Assembly: GCA_033398695.1 (NCBI GenBank)
Contig: CM065816.1
Span: 131,475,358 to 131,539,357, forward strand
Direction of reading: 5' to 3'
DNA: 64,000 bases
From: Orobanche coerulescens
Lineage: Eukaryota; Streptophyta; Magnoliopsida; Lamiales; Orobanchaceae
Under the pieces are notes generated by a model. It was not told the DNA's origin. It was given only the letters and a program-made list of their open reading frames with translations, and searched no databases. A program made the translations under genes and the position numbers. Positions 55,326-64,000 of this stretch are shown piece by piece; positions within the stretch are counted from its first letter, which is position 1; each line of letters begins with the position of its first letter.

Positions 55326-56504
55326 GCCGTGATGACTTCGGCCAGCAGCCATTTTTCACCGGCTCGATTTTTCGTGTATTCTTGAAAATTAATCTCGCAT
55401 GTTAAATTAGATTTAATATGATTAAAATGATTTATGGTATTTCATTTTATAAGGGAAATTCGATTAATTGGAATAATTGTGGTCGATCAATTATTTTGAA
55501 CGTTATCATATTCTAGGTTGTGTGAATCGATTGGATCGGTTCGTATTGTTGATTGGATCAATGTATCTCTACGCTTTCCATTTATATAGTCTTTATTTGA
55601 TGAATGCTTTTGAATGGGGATGTGGTTCGTGGACTTAGTTTTGAATCGTTCGTTTTATTCGATTGGGTTGTAAAGGCCGTTTTGAGCCTATTTATTTTAC
55701 TAGAAATGTTTGTATCTAGGATGCAATTTTCGATGTAAAATTTATATGTAATGACGAAGACCGGAGGAAGATCCGTTTCGAGAAGACGAAGATTCAAGAC
55801 GAAGACTTGTAATTAGATTACCAAGTTTTTTGTTTTCTAGGAACGGTCCATGAACCACATGTTGGTAGCAACTAGGTTGTGAATGGTTTTTTCATATTGT
55901 ATGAATACCACAAACGCGCTTAAACAATTAATGTGCAAAGTGTAACGTTAATCGCGAAAATTCTCCCACGATAAATTATTAAGTTTATAAGGTTTCGAGG
56001 TTTTCCTTCCCTCCATCGAGTTTTCGGGAAATTGAAATCCAAACCGGATGTGCTATGCTTCCGAGTTATCGGGGTAGTCGTTCGGGGAGGACGGATAAAT
56101 TACCGGGAGCGCATTGGATGCCTTCGGTTGGAGCAAATTTTATCCCTAGAAACCTGATAGGTTGCCGGATAAGATTCAATTGTGAAACTGATTTGCGTCG
56201 ATGGTATAAACTTAACTTGTTCACGAACCATAGAAACCGTATAGGTTGAGGGGAGTGAACAAGGGGAAAAAGAAGATCGAATCATCCATTAGATGGGTTG
56301 GTGTTGGACACCACTTTATGAAAACTAATAGACTAGAAACCTGTTCGGTTGCCCTCTATTAAGATTTATAAAGAATTCGATCACCACTATGAAGTAGAGC
56401 GACGATACTTCCGGATTTCACATGGGAGTGTGTTATTCCGATAAAAATAGTGGGAGCTGGGTAAAAAGAATAGAAAAGACCTTAATTCTATACTCAGAAC
56501 ATAA

Positions 56505-57431
56505 TTGAATGAGTCACTAATTAATCTGTTATACTTAATGCAGACAAATCTCAATATGACAATGAATCCACTCGCAATTCTACTCGAAAAAAACACCTTA
56601 ATGGGACCTAACTTTGTGGATTGGCTCCGCAATCTGGTGATTGTCCTCAGTATAGAGGCACTGGGATACGTCTTGGAGACGGACATTCCGGCGCCTCCTG
56701 TGCGGACCCGAGCCAATCAGGAAGAGATTGAAAACCACGAAAAGTGGGTTAAGGATGACGTGAAAGTCTGTGCTTATATGATGGCTTCCATGTCTAATGA
56801 GCTTCAGAGAGCTCATGAGAAAATGAGTTCTGCTAGGCAGATTCTATTTCACTTAACCGAACTTTATGGTGAGCACAGCAGAACTGCTAGATATGAGATA
56901 TCCAAGCAACTGTTCGGTGCAAGGATGAATGAAGGTGAGAAGGTTGGGGAACACGTCCTCAAAATGATATCCATGATCGAGAGATTGGAGGCTCTTGATT
57001 TTAAAATGGATACTTCTCTCCAAACCGACCTTATCCTACAGTCTCTCCCTGATTCCTTCTCACAGTTTGTTATGAACTTCAACTGCAATGAGATTGCATG
57101 TAATTTAGCTAGGCTAATGAACAAACTTGTGACCGCTCAGTCTCAAATGAAGACTCCTCGGATGAAGGAGTATGCTCTTGTGATTTCTTCTCGACCTCGG
57201 AGGTCTAAGAACAAGAAGAAAAAGACCAAGAAGCAAACTGAACCACAAGTTAAGGACCTTAAAGGTAAGGGCAAGGCCCCGATGGTTCCGAAGAACAAGA
57301 AGAAGAAGGATGCTTGTCTCAAGTGCGGTGAGCTGGGCCACTGGGCTAGAGACTGTCCGATTCTTCATGGCATTTCGTCTGTAACTTTTAGTTTTGGAAA
57401 CAAATTGTTACATCGTATTTTCTACTTCTGA
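56505..57431 (+). CDS. Copia H gag with zinc knuckle
   Basis: A 308-codon frame, whose family start is probably the Met at about 56556 (MTMNPLAILLEKN). Domains: MGPNFVDWLRNLVIVLSIEA at the N terminus, a UBN2-type gag core with RYEISKQLFGARM and LILQSLPDSFSQFVMNFN, a Lys-rich stretch (KNKKKKTKKQT), and the CCHC knuckle CLKCGELGHWARDC near the end. Gag would package the RNA. The frame then runs into a stop at 57431 where the protease should follow, so only gag is intact. An intact gag next to broken pol is consistent with mobilisation by related elements. Confidence 0.9.
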   Translation: MNESLINLLYLMQTNLNMTMNPLAILLEKNTLMGPNFVDWLRNLVIVLSIEALGYVLETDIPAPPVRTRANQEEIENHEKWVKDDVKVCAYMMASMSNELQRAHEKMSSARQILFHLTELYGEHSRTARYEISKQLFGARMNEGEKVGEHVLKMISMIERLEALDFKMDTSLQTDLILQSLPDSFSQFVMNFNCNEIACNLARLMNKLVTAQSQMKTPRMKEYALVISSRPRRSKNKKKKTKKQTEPQVKDLKGKGKAPMVPKNKKKKDACLKCGELGHWARDCPILHGISSVTFSFGNKLLHRIFYF

Positions 57432-58142
57432 ATCGGATTCGTGCTAGTTCTCATATTTGTACCGTGAATCGTGATCTGGAACAAAGTAGGAAGCTTGGAC
57501 TGGAGAAGTTATGATCACAATCGGAGCGGGCATAGTGTCGAGGCGACCGACATAGGATCACTTCTTCTGGGTTTAGAATCCGGCTTTGTTTTGACTTTAG
57601 AAGATGTACTTGTTTTGCCCAAGGGGCATAAAAACATTGTATCCATTCCGGTCATGGACCGAAAAGGCTTTTCATTTTTCATTGGTGATGGTTCCTGCAA
57701 AATTTATTTTAGAAATAAACTAGTGGGTACTGCTACATTGTTGAATGGATTGTATCATCTAAATCTCAGCAACAAAGTAGTTGTGAATACTATGACTAGA
57801 AAATGTGGTAGGGATGGAACCAATCAAGTTTTGAAATGGCATCTTAGACTTGGTCATGTTGGTCATACCAAGGTTTACAAGATGGAAAAGGATGGACTTA
57901 TGGGTCCATTGGGATCGGATCCCTTTCCTACTTGTGAATCTTGCCTTAAAGGCAAAATGACTAAGTCCCCCTTCACAGGGACTTTTGAAAGAGCCGCTGA
58001 TAAACTGAGATCAATCCATACTGACGTTTGTGGTGCTTTGGAAGCAGCACGTGACAGATATCAATATTTTATTACGTTTACAGATGATCATACTAGGTAT
58101 GGTTATGTATACTTAATGAAACATAAATCCGAGGCCTTTTGA
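57432..58142 (+). pseudogene. Copia H: degenerate protease, GAG-pre-integrase and start of integrase
   Basis: The protease active site is not recognisable; SSHICTVNRDLEQSRKLG near 57450 is its remnant in a second frame. From about 57530 a clean frame gives SVEATDIGSLLLG and NIVSIPVMDRKGFSFFI, then the zinc-binding KWHLRLGHVGHTKV and CESCLKGKMTKSPF, and the integrase start RSIHTDVCGAL with catalytic Asp. A frameshift at about 58138 interrupts it. Confidence 0.88.
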
Positions 58143-58917
58143 GAAATTCCAGGAATTTAAGGCCCTAGTCGAGAAACAAACTGGTAATCATATCAAAGCA
58201 CTTCGGTCGGACCAAGGTGGCGAGTATATGAGTACGAAGTTTGACCAGTTCCTTAAAGAACATGGAATAGTTTCACAACTAACACCTCCAGGTACTCCTC
58301 AGTTAAATGGTGTGTCATAAAGAAGGAATCAGACCCTGTTGAACATGGTCCGTTCCATGCTGGGCTATACTGACTTGCCGATTTAACTATGGGGGTATGC
58401 ACTCCTGACTGCCGCTTACATCTTGAACAGATGTCCTTCCAAATCCATTCCTAAAACTCCACATGAGATGTGGGAGGGAAGGAAACCAAGTCTTAATCAC
58501 ATTAGGATTTGGGGATGTCCCGCCTATGTCAAGAAGACTAAGGTGGAGAAGTTGGAAGCTAGGTCCGCGAAGGGACGTTTCATTGGATTCCCATCTGGGA
58601 CGATGGGATATCTATTCTACATGCCCGAAGATCGAAAGATCGTTGTTGCTTTACAAGCACGCTTCCTAGAAGATGAGTTAATTCAGGAAGGCGGAGCAGG
58701 TAGAAGTATTTCTTTAGAAGAATACAATGAAACTCCTCAAGAGACACGTGTGCAAGAAACTGGAACTGAACTTTCTGAAACACAAGTACAACCACCTCGT
58801 AGGTCTAGTAGGGTGTCTCATTTACGTGAGAGGTATAGTTTTATGCACTTGGAGGAACTGGGTTTCCTCGAGGTTCCAAGTGATAAACAAGAGACTGACC
58901 CGCGACCAATGACCTAG
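58143..58917 (+). pseudogene. Copia H: integrase (second part) and linker
   Basis: After the shift the frame gives LRSDQGGEYMSTKFDQFL with the second catalytic Asp, then a stop in the usual NGVSERRNQTLL where the catalytic Glu should be (the codon reads TAA near 58318), and a second stop in TDLPI-LWGYALLTA. It continues open from about 58390 through CPSKSIPKTPHEMW, RIWGCPAYVKK and a linker ending RRSSRVSHLRERY. Loss of the Glu disables integration. Confidence 0.88.
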
Positions 58918-60023
58918 CAATGGTGGATGTAGACTCCATGAAATGGACTGTAGCAGTCTTCATGTAGTTGGGACCTTCATTTTGATGAGACGGTCAAAGA
59001 GTTTGATTTCGTGCAAAATGAAGAGGAATCTTGTGTATACAAGAGGGTTAGTGGGAGAGCAAGATCACATTCTAAGTACTATATGTATATGACATTCTAC
59101 TAATAGGAAATGATGTGGGAATGCTCAGTTCTGGGAAAGCTTGGCTTTCGAGTAATTCCTCCATGAAAGACTTGGGATAAGAAACCTATATTCTTGGGAT
59201 TCGACTCTACTGGGATAGATCGAAGAGAATGATAAGTTTTTCCCAAGCCCTCTATATAGATTAGATCTTAAAGAGGGTTCCTTCCGATGCGACATGGAAT
59301 AAAACTCACCTTGAAGATGTGTCCTCATAGTGAGGAACAATGGAAGGAAATGAGTTATATACCATATGCTTCGGAAGTGGGTAGCCTTACATATGCTTTA
59401 TTGTGTACAAGACCTGACATTGCGCATGCTGGAAGCGTGGTAAGTAGGTTTCTGCCAACCTGATCGGGGAACATTAGACCGCCGTAAAGAATGTTCTCAA
59501 GTACTTTAGAAGTACTAAGAGATCTAATTCTTATATATGGTGGTGGAGTACAGAATGTGGTGGGATTCACTGTATTGGACTTCCAAGGACAGAAAGACAA
59601 TTATATGTCTACTTCTGGCTACATTTACTCTTAATGGAAGAGCAGTATCTTGGCATAGTGCCTAGTATAGCGCGACTGCTGATTCCACCAGTTAGGCTGA
59701 GTATAAAGCGGCCACAGAGGCCTCTAAAGGAAGGGTTAAGAAGTTACTAGGTAAACTTCTCGTGACACCTTGTGCTGCGCTGCCAGAGCGGTAGCACAGG
59801 CCTAAGAGCCGAGGTTTCACAACAGTACCAAACATATTGAGAGAGTATCATCTCGTAAGAGTATTTGATCGCAAAGAGATACATTGTGCTGCATAGAGTA
59901 GAGTCAGCCGACTACGTCACTGATCCACTGACCAAGCAACATTCTCATATTAGCTTGGAGCATAATCTCGAGAACATGGGTATTAGATACCATAGTGTGT
60001 GGCATTGAGTGCAAGTGGGAGAT
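58918..60023 (+). pseudogene. Copia H: heavily decayed reverse transcriptase/RNase H region
   Basis: Only fragments are recognisable: VGSLTYALLCTRPDIAHAG at about 59380 (RT thumb/RNase H side) and YMSTSGYIYS near 59605. At 1.1 kb this is shorter than the usual RT plus RNase H, so part is deleted. The catalytic YVDD is not found. Confidence 0.75.
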
Positions 60024-62040
60024 TGTTAGGAGTATGCCCTCGAATGCCACTCAGACGTTGTTGAGTGAGGGCATTGTACTTATAATTATGTAAATCATTT
60101 ATATAAGGCAATGAATGTTTCTTTATTTACTGGTAGTTACTGGCATTTCTAACTCGTAAATATACATATAGAAACTAGTCCGTGTATTTGAGAACAAAAC
60201 GTTCCACTCCTTATTGGATAAGGTGGTCGGCACTGGAAAGGTTTATAGCTCAAATACTTAATCGTTCGCAAATCGATGAAACTTGACTGGGCGTTAAGTT
60301 TATGTAAAGACTTGTATGACATGTTCTTTGACAAGGAGAGTGCCTGTCGAACACTAATGCTTAGTGGGAGCACACGTTATAGGTATGCTAATTGGATTAG
60401 TATACTCGAACCGACTCACCCTCGATTCGTCACACGGATTTCACTCCGGGACAGTCAATGATGGAATCGAAAGGTTGTGATAGGTATTCGTGAACCTTCG
60501 ACTTGAGGATTTAGTAGGGATGTGCTTGTGACGTCAAGATTTTCATTAGAGTAGTTCGACCCTGTAAACCGGAAGGCGGGGGTCAACCTCGACGTGCATC
60601 TTGATGGGCAAGTAGCAGTCCTTGAATACCAAGATAGAATTCTTTCTCCTGTTAGTGAACGGGTTATATGTCCTATGCGGTTATTGGCAGATGAGATCAT
60701 AAGTCTTTGGCCAAAGCATTGGAGCTAGCTGTATTAGATACACGAGAGCTCGATGATCTCGATTTACATTAACGCATGCATAGCGTCAAGTATAGATAGG
60801 GTTTGACTGACCGTGACCCTATAACTTGATCGGGACATTTGAAAGAAGGGTTTATACCTATACTCGTATTCACGACAGAATGGTTCTTGAATGATCCCAA
60901 TCATTCGTTCTCAGTTGGGGTACAGTGTAGGCCGCCAGGCTGGCTAGGTGGTGCTACTACTCTTTGGTTCCTCCCATTGCTGACTGAGACGGACCTACCG
61001 AGTCGCGCATTAGGATTGACGATGGAATGAATCAAGCTAATTCTCTCATTATGTGTATTAGATATTGGATATCTAAATTTGGGACATTAGATGTCTAAAT
61101 CGATTTATTGGATAAATTGATTTACGGCCTAATGAATTAAATAAATTACTGGGTGATTAATTTAATTCATGTATATAATTATTTCTTGGAGAAATTAATT
61201 ATATTATTATGTGTTTGATATGATTAATTAATTAGTTTAAATAATTGATATAAATACATTGGAACAGAATCGGAGTTTATCTGTTTGGACTCGCGAGAGT
61301 CCGAAACGAACCGAACTTGTCCGATTTCTTCTTGATAGCCGCCCCCTTCCACCAACCTTCCCTTTGGTCTTTGGTTTCCATTTTATAATGGATGATAATG
61401 ACTTGTGGGGAAGACCTCTCATGTGAGATGAGTTGTTGGTGGTTATAAAGTGTATAAAAAATGAGAAGAAGACCAACTCTCACATGTATTCATTTTGGAG
61501 CATTTCATACGTGAGAAATAAGGAAGAGAGTTTGAAGGAGAGAGAGAAAAGAACTTGGAGTTCATTTCATGGTGTTCATACTCATCTTCATCTTCTTCAC
61601 TAACTTCTTCTTCATTTTTCTTGGAGAAAATTGAGAGAAAAATATTGAGAGAATTTTGATAAACATACTTGGAGTACATTCATCAAAATCAATAGCTTCA
61701 TCACCTAGCTCTAGCCGTATCCTCGGAGGATAGCAAGGTGTTGTCATTCCGTTCGTTTTTCCGGCGCGTGGCAAGTAGAGACGCGGTGCTTTCGGCGTTG
61801 GATCGTTCAAGGGCTTGAAGCGGAATAGATTCGTAGAGATCAAGCAAAGCTTGGGGAATAGCTCAAGAGAAGGTTATCCATCTAATCAATGGACTACAAG
61901 GGTGAGTTTCTATATCTCTTGTTATTCGTTTTGATATTCGTATATACGTAGCTCGATCGATCCTCGTAGGGATTCGGATCGAATTAATTTTCGTTTTACC
62001 GCTTCCGCTGTGCCTTCGATTTAGGCACCGAATCCTAACA
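60024..62040 (+). repeat. 3' LTR of Copia element H
   Basis: 2017 bp, preceded by a polypurine-like GCAAGTGGGAGAT and followed by AAGGT. Confidence 0.95.
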
Positions 62041-63370
62041 AAGGTATCGTATGAGTTCTAGACTTTTTAATAGAATTCTCAATGATATTTTAAGTTATGA
62101 TGTTGAGCCTCTTCCCGAGTACTTTCATTTTTTTAGACCAAGTTACGATGCTACCGGTAGGTTAAGTATAGGTGCTGTGTTGAAGTGCACATCCGCCATA
62201 CGCCAATTGGCGTACGGCACTGCACCTGATGCATTTGATGAGTACTTGCAAATTGGTGAACGTTGTTCACGACAATGTTTAGATTACTTTACTAAATGCA
62301 TACATGTTTTATACTATGAGAAGTATTTAAGAAAGCCCAATTCAGATGACATAGAAAAAATATATGCATTGCATGAAGAAAAACATAAACTCCCGGGAAT
62401 GCTCGGGAGTATTGATTGTATGCATTGGGATTGGAAAAATTGTCCAAAGGCCTTACAAGCTCAATTCAAAAGACGTGATCATAAATACCCAACTATTATG
62501 TTGGAAGCGGTTGCGGATCAAAGATTATGGATTTGGCATGCATATTTTGGGGTTCCAGGGGCAAATAATGATCTTAATGTGTTGTATGGTTCCCCGATAT
62601 TTGATCAAGAACTTGCCGGTACAGCTCCGGAATGTCCGTCTGAAGTAAACGGACATACATATAAAAAAGGTTACTATTTAGCCGACGGCATTTATCCAAC
62701 ATGGTCCGTGTTTGTGAAAACGTTTAGTGTTGCAAGGTCTGAAAAAAAATTTGAACTTCAAAAGAGTACAAGAAAGTGCTAGAAAAGATATTGAACGAGC
62801 CTTCGGAGTCCTACAAGGCCGTTGGGGGATTATACGACAACCGGCACGTGCTTTTCAAGTCAACACTTTGAAACTAACCATGTATTGTTGTATAATGTTA
62901 CACAACATGATATTGGAAGACGAAGGATTCGAAGTGAATTTAAGAGAGACATTCTTCGATCCACGCCCGAACATGTCAGATAATTGGATCGAAAGATGTG
63001 ATTTACATGTTAGAAAAAGTAAAGAACTTCGCGATCGAATAGTTCACAACGAGCTTCGAGATGACCTTGTGGAGCATTTAATGTAATGTGTGTTTTTTTA
63101 CATGTAATGTTTGTTTTTTTATATGTAATGTTTGTTTTTAATATTAATGAAGTTTATTTTTAGTTTATATTGTGTATATTTTAATTTTTGTTTAAAAAAA
63201 AAAAATGGTCGACGACACCAGAAATTCTAGTGCCAACGGATACCCCTGAAATGTGGTGCCATGGGATTTCTGGTGCCGTGGAGCTTTTTGCTGACGTGGC
63301 AGCAAAAAATGCCCACGGCATCACATCTACGGCTTGACTGTACCTAATGCTCTTAGACGAACAAAAGGTT

Positions 63371-63830
63371 TACGGTCTTTTTTTTTTTGATAACTGGGTG
63401 ATCCCAGTTTAGCCAGACTAATCCTAGTCCCTCAATGAACCCACTCCTAACTCATTGAGAGAAGTAAATCGCGAGTCGCTCGAGAAATTCCAGGGTTCCT
63501 AATGCATTTTCTGTACACTTCTGCGCACAAGGAGAAGCCCTTAACTGATTAACATCGTCTCAGGTTCCCAGCACAGTTCTCGGGAGAACAGCCACTGATT
63601 GGTCAGCACCTCCGAGTTCCCAGTAAGGAAATACTCCCACACTGCCGCTTTACGCGAGATTAAACATTGATTAGCAGTCGCTCGAGCTAGCCCCGAGGAG
63701 TTAGAGGATCATAAAGAGAAAAAATCTCCTCTTTCACCTTCTTGGTGGGAATTGAACTCAAGACCTCCCAAAAGAGTGTCTTTAAGGGTAGGTGTCCTAC
63801 CACTGGACCACCAACCAATTCCCGATCTTT
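63371..63830 (-). mobile_element. tRNA-derived SINE
   Basis: On the minus strand it starts near 63822 with GGTTGGTGGTCCAGTGGTAG, an A-box-like sequence, followed by GGTCTTGAGTTCAATTCCC, a B-box-like sequence. The body is about 440 bp and ends in a poly(A) of about 12 bases (poly(T) at 63378-63388 on +). CGGTCTTTTT and CGATCTTTTT flank it as a likely target duplication with one mismatch. It would be transcribed by RNA polymerase III. Confidence 0.78.
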
Positions 63831-64000
63831 TTATTTTTAATTTTACTAATCCTTCTACCCACGCTGCAGTATTTATCAAACAATAAACTAGTAAAATCAA
63901 AAGTGTGATGCACGTGGTGTAATTTATTTTAATTATGTAAATATAATAGAGATATTCATAGAGTTTAAATGATTAAAAAAAATATTAAGATCAATAGAAA
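63831..64000. other. AT-rich right edge
   Basis: No coding or element feature is recognised in the last 170 bases. Confidence 0.5.

Larger units (their letters stand above)
52819..62040 (+). mobile_element. Element H: Copia retrotransposon with decayed pol
   Basis: LTRs of 2008 bp (52819-54826) and 2017 bp (60024-62040), both TGTTAGGAGTATGCCC to GAATCCTAACA, are flanked by the perfect duplication AAGGT (52814-52818 and 62041-62045). The primer site TGGTATCGGAGC follows the 5' LTR, and GCAAGTGGGAGAT precedes the 3' LTR. Gag is open, but protease, integrase and RT/RNase H are broken. The leader contains inverted-repeat modules (55118-55325). The insertion site is the Harbinger transposase. Confidence 0.95.
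52589..63086 (+). pseudogene. Harbinger (PIF-type, ALP1/HARBI1-like) transposase, split
   Basis: The N-terminal part (52589-52818) has MNPNNPINHND and EREEAEISRR; a one-base shift near 52790 moves the conserved frame to LEDNFRRR, just before the Copia insertion. After TSD AAGGT the frame resumes at 62046 with YRMSSRLFNRILNDI. The catalytic acids are visible: Asp in GSIDCMHWDW, Asp in NNDLNVLYGSP and Glu in DIERAFGVLQGRWG. A length change in the A8 run near 62741-62748 shifts the frame again before the last motif. The final frame ends at 63086 with VEHLM. The protein would cut and rejoin element ends, but this copy is inactive in three ways. Confidence 0.92.
52281..63352 (+). mobile_element. 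PIF/Harbinger DNA transposon, interrupted by Copia element H
   Basis: The ends GAGCATGGGTACGGT and the complement GAGCATTAGGTACAGT are flanked by TTA (52278-52280 and 63353-63355), the typical PIF/Harbinger target duplication. Without Copia H the element is about 1.85 kb. It encodes one DDE transposase, broken by frameshifts and the insertion. The Myb-like second protein common in autonomous Harbingers is absent. It lies about 220 bp upstream of the GEM-like start codon. Confidence 0.93.

Noticed and set aside
63709..63822. Possible functional tRNA gene
   Set aside because: A- and B-box-like sequences are present but the stem structure is not, and the body continues to a poly(A) tail, so it is a SINE head.

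Overview
This window is repeat-dense nuclear DNA from a flowering plant. It holds one recognisable host gene and at least a dozen transposable elements, many nested inside one another and delimited by exact or near-exact target-site duplications (TSDs). Plant origin is shown by chromodomain (Reina- and Tekay-like), Athila-type and Copia LTR retrotransposons, hAT and PIF/Harbinger DNA transposons, a TRIM-like element, a tRNA-derived SINE, and a four-exon gene for a GEM-like GRAM-domain protein, a land-plant family. Nothing points to a bacterial, organellar or viral genome.

Layout. 1-26332: a Copia element on the minus strand (called K here; its 3' end is missing) is broken up by a Tekay-like Ty3/gypsy element A (1-5012, continuing left of the window), a solo LTR B (6482-9289, TSD AACGG), a hAT relic C (11913-13719, TSD TAGGCAGT) and a solo LTR D (14555-26040, TSD GTTGG). 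D is itself interrupted by a TRIM-like element E (15400-16714) and an Athila-type element F that has lost pol (18418-25036, TSD TATAT). 26333-38074: intergenic DNA with a small hAT (26477-27293, TSD TGAATATA), a MITE, a cluster of perfect palindromes, and an apparently intact Reina-like chromovirus I (30704-35953, TSD TTAAC, LTRs identical by eye, 1475-codon polyprotein). 38075-52060: the GEM-like gene on the minus strand, four exons and 320 codons spread over 14 kb because introns 2 and 3 are filled with elements (a three-level hAT/MITE nest, another MITE, a Copia relic, a LINE fragment, a foldback MITE and a decayed Copia RT). 52281-63352: a PIF/Harbinger transposon (TSD TTA) inserted about 220 bp upstream of the GEM-like start codon, and split by a 9.2-kb Copia element H (52819-62040, TSD AAGGT). 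A tRNA-derived SINE lies at the right edge.

The least explained pattern is that several unrelated LTR elements carry arrays of short, CpG-rich inverted repeats immediately upstream of the LTR TATA box, or in the 5' leader: TAGCGCACGCTA in A and D, TTACGTACGTAA in B and D, TGTGCCGCGGCACA in Athila F, and GTGTC..GACAC modules in Copia H. E inserted inside one such unit, and the two Athila LTRs differ most within their array. These arrays look like a recurrent promoter or silencing module and are the main candidate for an undescribed system. The elements do not form a pathway; the only host function seen is the GEM-like protein. All calls were made by eye; no alignment, database search or expression evidence was available.
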